64,000 nucleotides of DNA from UBA10329 sp964500205 (GTDB taxonomy: Bacteria > Bacteroidota > Bacteroidia > UBA10329). Below are positions 1 to 7,412 of the stretch, one piece after another. The stretch is from NCBI GenBank assembly GCA_964500205.1, contig CAZCNS010000010.1:1-64000 (forward strand). The letters run 5' to 3'. Under the pieces are notes generated by a model. It was not told the DNA's origin. It saw only the letters and a list, made by a program, of their open reading frames with translations, and ran no database searches. The position numbers and the translations under genes were made by a program. Position 1 is the first letter of the stretch; each line of letters opens with the position of its first letter.

Positions 1-72
1 CCTGAATAACGATTATCTACATCTGAAGAACAGTTGTCTTCATCTGAAGAACAATTATCTACATCTGAGAAA
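1..72. repeat. 21-bp tandem repeat, about 3.4 copies
   Basis: Three consecutive 21-base units (10-30, 31-51, 52-72) share the core TCTACATCTGAAGAA or close variants, and the first nine bases look like the end of a further unit, so the array probably continues left of the window. Read on the + strand the unit gives seven codons (L-S-T/S-S-E-E-Q), and this frame stays open to a TAA at 151-153. However, a TAA at 7-9 interrupts it and no start codon is present. It may be the tail of an upstream gene or a non-coding minisatellite; I cannot decide between them. Confidence 0.7.
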
Positions 73-173
73 CGGTCTTATACACCAGAACGGCATGCTC
101 ACCCCACTGTGGCCGTGTCATCGGCCCACAACCCAACATCAGCATATCCTTAAGAGAGCCTCAGCCCAAGGCC

Positions 174-1319
174 TCAAAGCGCCTCCCCGTATATCCGCCT
201 GAAATCCTCCCTTGTCACAGGCTTCGGGTTGTTCGGATGGCAGAAGTCCGCAAACGCCAGGTCCGACAGCTCCTCCAAGTGTTCCTCACACACCCCTATG
301 CCCGACAGACGCGTGGGCAGGCCCAGCCGCTCGTTCAGCGCGAACAACGCATCGATCAGCGCATTGCCATCTCCGCCCTTGATACCGAACGAATGCGCCA
401 TGGCAGCAAAGCGCGGCTCAAAACCGCTGAGGTTGAAGCGCATCCCGTACGGCAGGTTCACCGCATTGGCCAGTCCGTGGTGCGTGTCCAGCAACTGAGA
501 CAGCGGGTGCGCCAGCGAATGCACCACACCCAATCCCTTCTGAAACGCCACCGCGCCCATCAGGCTCGCCAGCAGCATGTCCGCACGGGCCTGCACATCG
601 CTGCCCTCATGCGTGGCCTTCTCTATGGCCCCCGCGATCAGCGCGATGCCCTCCAGCGCGATGCCGTCACACATCGGGTGGTAGTTCTTGGCCAGGTACG
701 CCTCCATGTTGTGCGTCAGTGCGTCCATTCCTGTGGCGGCCGTCACCGCAGCCGGTAGTCCGACCGTAAGCACCGGATCCGCGAACACCCGCTTCGCCAG
801 CAGCTTGGGCGAGAACAGGATCTTCTTCTGGTGGGTCACATCATCCGCGATGATCGCACTGCGCCCCACCTCACTGCCCGTGCCGCTCGTGGTGGGCACC
901 GTTACGAAATAGGGCACCTCGCCCGTAACGAACTGGTCACCACCGATGAGGTCATCATAGTCGAAAAGATCGCGGTGGTGATTGATGGCCAACGCGATGG
1001 CACGTGCCACATCCAGGGCCACTCCGCCACCGATGCCCACGATGCTGTCGCAACCATTGCTGAGGTAGGCCACCTTCCCGTTCAGCACATCCGACTTCAC
1101 GGGGTTCTTGTGCATCTCGGCATAGACCTGCGGCACGAGTCCACCCTTGCGCATGGCATCCAGCAGGTCACCGAAGAAAGGCAGGGTCGCCACTACGGGG
1201 TCGGTTACCACCAGCGGGCGTGAGAGGCCCGTTTCCTTCAAATGGGGAACAAGCTCTTGGATGGCACCCGCCCCGAAGCGGATCACGGTAGGGAAGTTGA
1301 ACTGGGAGATAGCACTCAT
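174..1319 (-). CDS. Iron-containing alcohol dehydrogenase
   Basis: NAD(P)-dependent group III alcohol dehydrogenase family; interconverts an alcohol and an aldehyde or ketone in the cytoplasm. The 381-residue length is normal for the family. Visible signatures are the dinucleotide-binding GIGGG (about residues 95-99), PTTSGTGSE (142-150) and four candidate metal ligands D199, H203, H267 and H281, with spacing like that of FucO-type enzymes. The usual S after GGG is replaced by V. The start at 1319 sits about 24 bases downstream of a TAGCTTTG promoter element. The gene is transcribed alone, with tRNA-His and a terminator upstream on the same strand. Substrate cannot be deduced. Confidence 0.9.
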   Translation of the reverse strand: MSAISQFNFPTVIRFGAGAIQELVPHLKETGLSRPLVVTDPVVATLPFFGDLLDAMRKGGLVPQVYAEMHKNPVKSDVLNGKVAYLSNGCDSIVGIGGGVALDVARAIALAINHHRDLFDYDDLIGGDQFVTGEVPYFVTVPTTSGTGSEVGRSAIIADDVTHQKKILFSPKLLAKRVFADPVLTVGLPAAVTAATGMDALTHNMEAYLAKNYHPMCDGIALEGIALIAGAIEKATHEGSDVQARADMLLASLMGAVAFQKGLGVVHSLAHPLSQLLDTHHGLANAVNLPYGMRFNLSGFEPRFAAMAHSFGIKGGDGNALIDALFALNERLGLPTRLSGIGVCEEHLEELSDLAFADFCHPNNPKPVTREDFRRIYGEAL

Positions 1320-1342
1320 CTGGTGTAAGTTTTCTGAGGAGG

Positions 1343-1350
1343 CAAAGCTA
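1343..1350 (-). promoter_or_regulatory. Bacteroidota -7 element (TAGCTTTG)
   Basis: Exact match to TAnnTTTG on the minus strand, 23 bases before the alcohol dehydrogenase ATG. It lies between that gene and the tRNA terminator, so it should drive the dehydrogenase. No clear -33 TTG partner was identified. Confidence 0.6.
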
Positions 1351-1386
1351 TGGGAAGCCCTGTTGCATCATTCGTATAAGGGCAAC

Positions 1387-1418
1387 AAAAAAGCCCCGAG
1401 GTACAGACCTCAGGGCTT
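1387..1418 (-). terminator. Rho-independent terminator of tRNA-His
   Basis: On the minus strand, arms GCCC-GAGGT and ACCTC-GGGC (with one opposed mismatch, + strand 1393-1416) form a stem with a 4-base loop, followed by six T (complement of A at 1387-1392). It lies 12 bases beyond the tRNA 3' end. Confidence 0.85.
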
Positions 1419-1429
1419 CGACTTCAACG

Positions 1430-1504
1430 GGTGGATGATGGGGCTCGAACCCACGACCTCCGGAACCACAATCCAGCGCTCTAACCAACTGAGCTACAAC
1501 CACC
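1430..1504 (-). tRNA. tRNA-His (anticodon GTG)
   Basis: A full cloverleaf can be drawn on the minus strand: acceptor GTGGTTG (1503-1497) with CATCCAC (1437-1431), D stem GCTC/GAGC, anticodon stem CTGGA/TCCGG with loop TTGTGGT (anticodon GTG), and T stem GTGGG/CCCAT with loop TTCGAGC. The extra G(-1) at 1504 opposite discriminator C73 (1430) is the hallmark of bacterial tRNA-His. One acceptor pair (T5-T68) is mismatched. CCA is not encoded. A TATCTTTG promoter lies 13 bases upstream and a terminator directly downstream, so it is a monocistronic unit. Confidence 0.95.
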
Positions 1505-1516
1505 GTTTCGGGGGCG

Positions 1517-1524
1517 CAAAGATA
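1517..1524 (-). promoter_or_regulatory. Bacteroidota -7 element (TATCTTTG) of tRNA-His
   Basis: Minus-strand match to TAnnTTTG ending 12 bases before the tRNA 5' end, the spacing expected for a transcript starting a few bases ahead of the mature tRNA. T-rich sequence lies upstream where a -33 element would be. Confidence 0.65.
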
Positions 1525-1607
1525 ATGTTCCGTTCATCAAAAAACATCATCAGAAAAAATCATGATACCGAACTGCGAACAGACCGGAATGACCCTGCCG
1601 CTGCACA

Positions 1608-1615
1608 TAGCTTTG
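1608..1615 (+). promoter_or_regulatory. Bacteroidota -7 element (TAGCTTTG)
   Basis: Matches TAnnTTTG, 38 bases upstream of the ATG of the EamA transporter; predicts a short leader of about 30 bases. Confidence 0.55.
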
Positions 1616-1653
1616 GCACCCCGCTCGGGCAATGACCGCGCGAACTGAACTAC

Positions 1654-2565
1654 ATGGAACCGAGCACAGGAAGGGCCTACCTGCAATTGCACACCGCGAT
1701 ATTCCTCTGGGGATTCACCGGTATTCTGGGCAGGCTCATCAGCCTACCGGAATTCCCACTGGTCTGGTGGCGCATTCTCATCACGGTGGCAGTGCTCGGT
1801 GCATTCCTCCGCTTGCGCAAGGAGTTGGAGTCGCCACCATGGCATGAGATGTGGAAGATCATCAGGGTCGGGGTGCTCATCTCCCTGCATTGGATCACGT
1901 TCTACGGCAGCATCAAGTATTCCAATGTGTCCATCGCTTTGAGCTGCATTGCCAGCACGGCCATGTTCACCGCCATCATCGAACCGATAAGGAACCGCAA
2001 GCGGCCCGTGCCGCTCGAAGTGATGCTCGGTGCGCTTACGGTGGTGGGCATCTACCTCATCTTCAAATTCCAGCAGCTTTACGCCACAGGCATAGCGCTG
2101 GGTTTGGTGAGTGCATTTCTCAGTGCATGGTTCACCATCGAAAACAAAACACTTCTGACCACGCATGGGCCGCGCAACCTGCTTTTCTATGAGCTGTCGG
2201 CCGCCTTGGCGATGCTCAGCGTGTCGCTTCCCATCTACATGCTGGTCGTGCCCGATGCGCAGGTCATACCCACCCTGCCCGACACCGGCTACCTGCTGCT
2301 GCTCAGTGTTATCTGCACGGTGTATGCCATGCAGCTCTCCTACCAGGCATTGCAGCACGTCTCGGCCTTTGTGATGAACCTGTCCATCAATTTGGAGCCC
2401 ATCTACTCCATCGTGCTGGCCATCATCATTTTCGGGGAGAACCGCGAGCTGAACGCGGGCTTCTACATCGGTTCCGGCATCATCATCGGCTCTGTGGCGC
2501 TCCATGCCATCGTGGACTATTGGCAGCGTGTGCGCAGCCGGAGGAGGAGCATCCTCGCACCCTGA
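1654..2565 (+). CDS. EamA/DMT-family transporter
   Basis: Inner-membrane permease of the drug/metabolite transporter superfamily. The 303 residues fall into about ten hydrophobic segments in two repeated halves, beginning with the N-terminal signature AIFLWGFTGILGRLI (about 14-28), and the C-terminal half carries the typical NLEPIYSIVLA stretch (about 246-256) seen in EamA repeats. The protein ends in a basic tail. Substrates in this family range from amino acids and nucleotides to drugs, and nothing here narrows the choice. The gene converges with the small lipoprotein gene on the other strand one base after its stop codon. Confidence 0.88.
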   Translation: MEPSTGRAYLQLHTAIFLWGFTGILGRLISLPEFPLVWWRILITVAVLGAFLRLRKELESPPWHEMWKIIRVGVLISLHWITFYGSIKYSNVSIALSCIASTAMFTAIIEPIRNRKRPVPLEVMLGALTVVGIYLIFKFQQLYATGIALGLVSAFLSAWFTIENKTLLTTHGPRNLLFYELSAALAMLSVSLPIYMLVVPDAQVIPTLPDTGYLLLLSVICTVYAMQLSYQALQHVSAFVMNLSINLEPIYSIVLAIIIFGENRELNAGFYIGSGIIIGSVALHAIVDYWQRVRSRRRSILAP

Positions 2566-2566
2566 T

Positions 2567-2704
2567 TCACATCGGCCCCATCGGGGTGCGGATGGCTTTC
2601 TGACCATTGCACTTGCGCCCCTTACCAGTGGAAGCGCACGAACCGAAAAGCAGGGCGGCCATCAGTGCGACCACGAGCAGCAAAAGTGTTTTTCTCATCA
2701 TCAT
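2567..2704 (-). CDS. Small lipoprotein, 45 residues
   Basis: Reading the minus strand from 2704 gives a 45-codon frame. It starts with three consecutive Met codons, then RK, a hydrophobic run (LLLLVVALMAALLF) and a lipobox-like LFGSC, so the mature protein would begin at Cys23 and be only 23 residues long, basic and with a second Cys (C32). The C-terminus is KAIRTPMGPM. The layout (basic n-region, h-region, lipobox, short tail) is too orderly for a random frame. The function is unknown. Its 3' end abuts the EamA stop codon and its 5' end faces the UbiA promoter. Confidence 0.65.
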   Translation of the reverse strand: MMMRKTLLLLVVALMAALLFGSCASTGKGRKCNGQKAIRTPMGPM

Positions 2705-2772
2705 GAACCGTTAACGGAGCGTGGCGTTGGTTATTGCAAAGAAGCGGATTCCCGACCGTTTCTCCCCTCCCC

Positions 2773-2780
2773 TACCTTTG
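2773..2780 (+). promoter_or_regulatory. Bacteroidota -7 element (TACCTTTG), leaderless
   Basis: Exact TAnnTTTG whose last base is only six bases before the ATG at 2787. Transcription would begin at or immediately before the start codon, so the UbiA mRNA is probably leaderless. The element decides the start choice over the in-frame ATG at 2721. Confidence 0.6.
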
Positions 2781-2786
2781 CACCGC

Positions 2787-3659
2787 ATGGAAGCCATCTC
2801 ACAAGCATCGCGCTATCTCTCACTGGTAAAATTCTCACACACGGTGTTCGCGATGCCGTTCGCGCTCATCGGGTTCTTCCTCGCAGTGCGCGCCACCGAT
2901 GCGTCCCTCGATTGGCTGCTGCTGGTGAAAGTGGTGCTGTGCATGGTCTTCGCCCGCAATGCAGCCATGGCCTTCAACCGCTACATCGACAGGAACATCG
3001 ACTCGCGCAACCCGCGCACCGCCATCCGCGAGATACCTTCAGGCGTGGTCAATGCCGACTCGGCACGCATGTTCGTCATCTTGAACTGCGTGGCATTCGT
3101 TGCCGTCACATGGTTCATCAACCCGCTATGCTTCTATCTGTCGCCCGTGGCACTGGCGGTGGTTCTCGGATATAGCCTCACGAAACGCTTCACCGCGCTT
3201 TGCCACCTGGTGCTGGGCCTCGGCCTCTCGCTTGCGCCCATTGGGGCATGGCTGGCCGTGACGGGCCGTTTCGAGCTGCTACCGCTGCTGTTCAGCTTCG
3301 CGGTGCTGTTCTGGGTATCGGGTTTTGACATCATCTACGCCTTACAGGACGAAGAATTCGACCGCGCTAACGGCCTATTCTCCATACCCGTATGGCTGGG
3401 AGGAAAAGGCGCATTGCGGCTCTCCGAGTTCCTGCATCTGCTCGCATTCGCATCATTGTTGGGCGCAGGACTCATCGGGCCATTCTCCCCCATCTATTGG
3501 GCGGGGTTCGCCATATTCTCTGGACTGCTGTTCTATCAGCACATGATTGTAAAGCATGATGACCTGAGCCGCGTGAACATGGCATTCTTCACCACCAATG
3601 GGGTAGCGAGTGTGGTCTTCGCAGTGTTCGTCATCTCAGACCTGATGCTGTGGAACTGA
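2787..3659 (+). CDS. UbiA-family prenyltransferase
   Basis: Integral-membrane aromatic prenyltransferase, 290 residues and about eight to nine membrane segments. Both Asp-rich metal/diphosphate-binding motifs are present: NRYIDRNIDSRNPRT (residues 64-78, N64, D68, D72) and DIIYALQDEEFD (181-192). The sequence resembles the menaquinone-producer subfamily that stands in for 4-hydroxybenzoate polyprenyltransferase (MqnP-like, futalosine route), which fits a phylum that uses menaquinone; the precise substrate is inferred. Start at 2787 is chosen because the promoter directly precedes it. The 3' end overlaps the GNAT gene by 10 bases, indicating an operon. Confidence 0.88.
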   Translation: MEAISQASRYLSLVKFSHTVFAMPFALIGFFLAVRATDASLDWLLLVKVVLCMVFARNAAMAFNRYIDRNIDSRNPRTAIREIPSGVVNADSARMFVILNCVAFVAVTWFINPLCFYLSPVALAVVLGYSLTKRFTALCHLVLGLGLSLAPIGAWLAVTGRFELLPLLFSFAVLFWVSGFDIIYALQDEEFDRANGLFSIPVWLGGKGALRLSEFLHLLAFASLLGAGLIGPFSPIYWAGFAIFSGLLFYQHMIVKHDDLSRVNMAFFTTNGVASVVFAVFVISDLMLWN

Positions 3660-4210
3660 GAATAGCACTACCGGGCGAGATGCCTCCTGAGCATTTCTTT
3701 GACACGCGCTACGAGGTGCTGCGCAAACCCCTCGGTGCGCCACGCGGCTCGGAGCGCATTACGGGCGATGACAACGCCATCAACATTTGGATTGAGGTAA
3801 ACGGAACAGCAGTGGCCGTGGGCCGGTCTCACCTCATCCCGCCAAGGGCGGACGGCTCTGCCAACGATGCGGCTGCCGCCAGTGTCTGTCCTCCATTCCA
3901 ACCGCTCTGTCAGGATTATTCTCCAGAAAAGGACGACAACGGCATCCTGATTCCGCACGACCTGCGGCCTGCATTTCAGACAAGGCAGATGGGCACCCTG
4001 GAACATTACCGCGGGCAAGGGCTGGCGGCAAGGGTGCTCAAAGCTTTGGAGGAAGAATCCGTTAGGCTGTGGCATGCGCGAACGGGATGGCTTCAGGCGC
4101 GCATCGTGGCACTGCCGTTCTATGTCTCGCAAGGATGGACATGCTTCGGGCCAGAATATGATGTGCCCAACGTTGGCCCGCACAGAAGCGCATGGAAACT
4201 GGTGGGATGA
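3650..4210 (+). CDS. GNAT-family N-acetyltransferase
   Basis: Acetyl-CoA-dependent acyltransferase, 186 residues. The start is GTG at 3650, inside the end of the UbiA gene; it gives the N-terminus MELRIALPGEM, as usual for this subgroup, whose members begin a few residues before the first beta strand. The acetyl-CoA pyrophosphate loop is YRGQGLAARVL (about 122-132), and the following ARIVALPFYVSQGW block is the conserved motif B region. A proline-rich insertion with PRADGSANDAAAA around residues 65-78 is unusual and not part of the fold core. Target substrate unknown. Translation appears coupled both to the upstream and to the downstream gene. Confidence 0.85.
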   Translation: MELRIALPGEMPPEHFFDTRYEVLRKPLGAPRGSERITGDDNAINIWIEVNGTAVAVGRSHLIPPRADGSANDAAAASVCPPFQPLCQDYSPEKDDNGILIPHDLRPAFQTRQMGTLEHYRGQGLAARVLKALEEESVRLWHARTGWLQARIVALPFYVSQGWTCFGPEYDVPNVGPHRSAWKLVG

Positions 4211-5031
4211 GACGCACCATCATCATACTTGCAAGTCTGATGGCCCTTCCCTGGTCGGGTTATCTGCTATGGACCTCCTACGTTCCCTCAGGACTCAAGC
4301 TGTCCAATTTGGAGAATGGGCGGGTCATCGCACTCGGCCATGCCGGGATGGGAACGCGCTCATGGTATACCATCAACACCCTTTCCTCATTTGAAAAGGC
4401 CAAGAGAACCGAGGCAGACGGCACCGAAATGGATGTGCAGCTCACTGCTGACGGTCATTTGGCGGTGTTTCACAACTCACATACCAAAGGACTGAAATGC
4501 CCCATGCTCATCGGGCAGCATACGATGGACGAGCTGCGCGGCTGTGATAAAACCATGCTTACCGTGGATGATGCCATGGGAATCGGTTGGTCTGCCGGCA
4601 GCGTCATTTCCCTTGACGTGAAACTGCACATGAACGATATCGGCTACCGCATGCGTTTCGCAGACAGTCTCGCCCGGATTCAAGAAAAATATCCCGAGCT
4701 GCGCATCCTGATGGAATCGCCCGACACGGCATTCCTGCGTCTGCTGATAGACAGAGGCGTCACCCAAGGGCTTTATCTCTACACTTCGACCCCCGAAGAC
4801 GCGCTACTCGTTGCGGAGCCTATGGGACTGGAGGGGCTTTCCATCAGAAATGAGTTCATCAGCGAAGAGCAGGTGAAAGCATTGCAACATGCTGGTATCC
4901 GTGTGATGCTGTGGGGCGTGGGCACGCGCCACCATAACCGGCAAGCATTGCTCAAAGGCCCCGACCTGATCCAAAGCGACAGGCTGTCGCACATGGCAGG
5001 GCTGGCGCAGAAGGCTGCTCATAGCCGCTGA
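4207..5031 (+). CDS. Glycerophosphodiester phosphodiesterase-family protein
   Basis: GDPD-fold hydrolase (274 residues) that would release glycerol-3-phosphate from glycerophosphodiesters. The start at 4207 overlaps the GNAT stop as ATGA. The N-terminus has a single hydrophobic segment (about 5-23), so the protein is exported or anchored with its domain outside the cytoplasm. Family residues are visible: GHAGMG with H45, EMDVQLTADG with E74 and D76, and FHN with H89. The C-terminal part contains LWGVGT, the usual W-strand of the TIM barrel. Last gene of the UbiA-GNAT-GDPD unit. Its last 13 bases overlap the end of the convergent gene. Confidence 0.83.
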   Translation: MRRTIIILASLMALPWSGYLLWTSYVPSGLKLSNLENGRVIALGHAGMGTRSWYTINTLSSFEKAKRTEADGTEMDVQLTADGHLAVFHNSHTKGLKCPMLIGQHTMDELRGCDKTMLTVDDAMGIGWSAGSVISLDVKLHMNDIGYRMRFADSLARIQEKYPELRILMESPDTAFLRLLIDRGVTQGLYLYTSTPEDALLVAEPMGLEGLSIRNEFISEEQVKALQHAGIRVMLWGVGTRHHNRQALLKGPDLIQSDRLSHMAGLAQKAAHSR

Positions 5032-6539
5032 CGCACCAGCATGCTGGGCTCGCGGATGTCGGGAGTCTCCAGTAGGAAATAGGCATAGCCATTGCGCACC
5101 AGAAGGTTGGGCGCATTCTGTGCCTCACGGAGCCGCGTACGGGCCACGATACTGCCATCTGCGAGGTCGATCTCTGCGAGATAAGATCTTGGCCCACGGT
5201 TCATCAGCGCATAGATCCTACCGGAGTCGTGGTCGGCTATCAGTCTATTCGACCACTCCCGCACCTCGTGATGAACAATGGGAAAAGTGCGCACCGCCCT
5301 GCCATCACTGGCGTGGACGTGGCACAGACCAAGGGCATGATCGAAAATGTAGATGCTGTCGCGTAGGGCGAACATCGGGCTGTAGTTCGGCCCCTCGCTG
5401 AACATGTTCCACACCCGGAAACGGTCATTCTCCATGAAATTGTGACCCAGTTTCTGCCTACCAAGAGCATATTTCAAAGATGAGCTCCCCAGAAATTCCT
5501 CGAAGCTCCTCGCCAGCACTGCACCGGGCATGTACCGCCTCACGATACGGCCTCGGTCGCGCCCCCAAAGCTCATCGGTTCTGACGCCACGCTCGCTGAA
5601 CAGAGGGTCGTAGGGCGAGTAGGAATATCCCAACGGCATATCGAATCGGCCCAGCCAGCGGCTTGCGGCCATACGATGCCTGAAAACATTGTAGCGCAAC
5701 ACGTTGTAGGAATCCTCCATCTCGCGTAGCGCATACTGGTCGGTGAGTTGCCTCAGGAGGATCGGGACGCGGGTCTCGCGATGGTAGCCGTAGTGATTGA
5801 CCTCATGGCCAGCCTTCATGTGAGATGAGAAGAAGATGTGGCTGTCGGTGCTGGCGGCACAGTCGGCAATCTTTTCCGTGAAATATGCTCGGTTGAAAGC
5901 GTATGGCAGGCCCAGCTCACCATCCAAGAATTCCACCTGATACACGCTGTCATTCCCGAAGAGATGAATGTGCCCGAGGCAGTCGCGGTAAAGACTCTCG
6001 CCCTTTTTGCCGACAGACAGTTCCGCCAACCGCACCATGTCCTGCGACTTGAGCACCAGCTTGCGCTCCCCATTCTCGGCCAACAGCATCAGCAGGTCAC
6101 CGTCCAGAAAGGCGATGTCGAACAACACAGCCCCTCTTCGCTTGAAAAGAACGCTGTGATCCTGCGCCACCACATCCACGGCATCGAGCATCGTTGACCT
6201 CCTCGTCATGGTGAAGGTGAGCTGCAGCGGACTGCCCCCCTCCTCCTCTATCATCTCCTGCGTGATATTTAACAATTCGGGGTGATAGCCCACGTGCGAG
6301 ATGCGGAGCAACGCCCCCTCATCGGTGATGTCCATTCTGAAAAAACCCCGTGCATCGGTAATCACACCTTCGTGCGCATCCACATTCATCACATGGGCAT
6401 CAGAGAGCGACCAGCCATTGGGTGCGAGCACACGGCCCACCACTCGCACCGTCTCCTGCGACCATGCACAGTTCGCCATCAGAGCCGACATTAGGATGGA
6501 AAGTACAGCGGGCCGCATGTCAAAGGGCTTAAGATTCAT
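5019..6539 (-). CDS. Secreted protein with carboxypeptidase-regulatory-like domain
   Basis: 506 residues. The N-terminus is a signal peptide (hydrophobic stretch about 9-26, cut near WSQ-E; an alternative start is the ATG at 6518). Residues about 31-115 form a carboxypeptidase-regulatory-like beta sandwich (VVGRVLAPNG ... GVITDARGFFRMDITDEG ... ISHVGYHPELLNI), a domain common in front of Bacteroidota outer-membrane and periplasmic proteins. The rest (about 120-506) contains repeated strand-rich segments with DSIYIFDHALGLCHVHASDG and RIYALMNRG patterns that suggest a six-bladed beta-propeller, but I do not recognise a named family. Function unknown; probably periplasmic or surface-exposed. Convergent with, and overlapping, the GDPD gene. 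Confidence 0.7.
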   Translation of the reverse strand: MNLKPFDMRPAVLSILMSALMANCAWSQETVRVVGRVLAPNGWSLSDAHVMNVDAHEGVITDARGFFRMDITDEGALLRISHVGYHPELLNITQEMIEEEGGSPLQLTFTMTRRSTMLDAVDVVAQDHSVLFKRRGAVLFDIAFLDGDLLMLLAENGERKLVLKSQDMVRLAELSVGKKGESLYRDCLGHIHLFGNDSVYQVEFLDGELGLPYAFNRAYFTEKIADCAASTDSHIFFSSHMKAGHEVNHYGYHRETRVPILLRQLTDQYALREMEDSYNVLRYNVFRHRMAASRWLGRFDMPLGYSYSPYDPLFSERGVRTDELWGRDRGRIVRRYMPGAVLARSFEEFLGSSSLKYALGRQKLGHNFMENDRFRVWNMFSEGPNYSPMFALRDSIYIFDHALGLCHVHASDGRAVRTFPIVHHEVREWSNRLIADHDSGRIYALMNRGPRSYLAEIDLADGSIVARTRLREAQNAPNLLVRNGYAYFLLETPDIREPSMLVRQRL

Positions 6540-6625
6540 CCAAGTACAGCAAAAAGCAGGCGCAAATGGCGAGAATGCCGTTTTCTAATGAAGAACTCAT
6601 CACGCCATCGACTCGAACGCACCGT

Positions 6626-6633
6626 TACCTTTG
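6626..6633 (+). promoter_or_regulatory. Bacteroidota -7 element (TACCTTTG)
   Basis: TAnnTTTG match 20 bases upstream of the ATG at 6654. It supports that ATG over the in-frame one at 6588, which lies upstream of the promoter. Confidence 0.6.
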
Positions 6634-6653
6634 AACACAACCGTATTCTACTG

Positions 6654-7403
6654 ATGAACAAAAAGACCTTACTCCGCGGCTTGGTGCTGCTGCTTGCCAT
6701 TCCTACCATCATTGCCGCAGCGGCCTATATGGCTTTCGACCGGGCAGAACCGGTGGGCAGCTCCGGTCCTGAGGCCGACCTGCTCGCCCATCGGATGCTC
6801 GATGCGCTGAACGTGGCCGCATGGGACACCACGCGCTTCGTGCAATGGACCTTCAGGGACAAACATCACTACCTCTGGGACAGGGAGCTCAACCTCGTGC
6901 GATTCAGCAAGGAAGGAATGGAGGTGCTGCTCGATGCCAACGAGATCACTGGTACGGCCATGCAGGACGGAAAGCGACTCGATGGCCAGAAAGCCGATGA
7001 GGCTATTGCCAACGCATGGCGCAACTTCTGCAATGACGGTTTCTGGCTCTATGCTCCTTTCAAGGTGTTTGATGATGGCACAGTGCGCAGCATCGTCAAG
7101 ATGGAGGACGGCAGCGAGGCCCTCAAGGTGACCTACATGGAGGGGGGCGTGACCCCTGGTGACAGCTACTTGTGGATACTCGGCAGCGATGACCGCCCCA
7201 CCGATTGGCGCATGTGGGTCAGCATTCTGCCCGTTGGCGGGGTGGCTTTCCGCATCACACAATGGGAGCAACTACCGTCCGGAGCTTGGCTCCCTCTCCG
7301 ACATGAGGGCGACCTGTTCAGTCTTGCCATCACAAATGTGAGGTCAGCCCAGCAGCTCTCGGAGTTGGGACTGCCGTCCGACCTTTTCGAGAATGCGGAC
7401 TGA
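6654..7403 (+). CDS. Membrane-anchored protein of unknown function
   Basis: 249 residues from the ATG at 6654. One N-terminal hydrophobic segment (about 7-25) is either an uncleaved anchor or a signal peptide ending near AAAAYMA. The remainder is a soluble, strand-rich domain with notable blocks HHYLWDRELNLVRF (about 70-83), WRNFCNDGFWLYAPFKVFDDGT (split around 122-143) and TYMEGGVTPGDSYLWIL (about 160-176). I have the impression of a conserved Bacteroidota family with no known function, and the fold could be lipoprotein-carrier (LolA)-like, but that is a guess. It lies between divergent or convergent neighbours and is probably monocistronic. Confidence 0.65.
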   Translation: MNKKTLLRGLVLLLAIPTIIAAAAYMAFDRAEPVGSSGPEADLLAHRMLDALNVAAWDTTRFVQWTFRDKHHYLWDRELNLVRFSKEGMEVLLDANEITGTAMQDGKRLDGQKADEAIANAWRNFCNDGFWLYAPFKVFDDGTVRSIVKMEDGSEALKVTYMEGGVTPGDSYLWILGSDDRPTDWRMWVSILPVGGVAFRITQWEQLPSGAWLPLRHEGDLFSLAITNVRSAQQLSELGLPSDLFENAD

Positions 7404-7412
7404 GACCTGATG

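Noticed and set aside
1..72. CRISPR-like array
   Set aside because: Units are contiguous without spacers and of 21 bases, so it is an ordinary tandem repeat.
1744..2607. Long open frame (about 287 codons) on the minus strand opposite the EamA gene
   Set aside because: Rich in His, Asp, Gln and Arg, without membrane segments or motifs; a typical mirror frame of a GC-rich membrane-protein gene.
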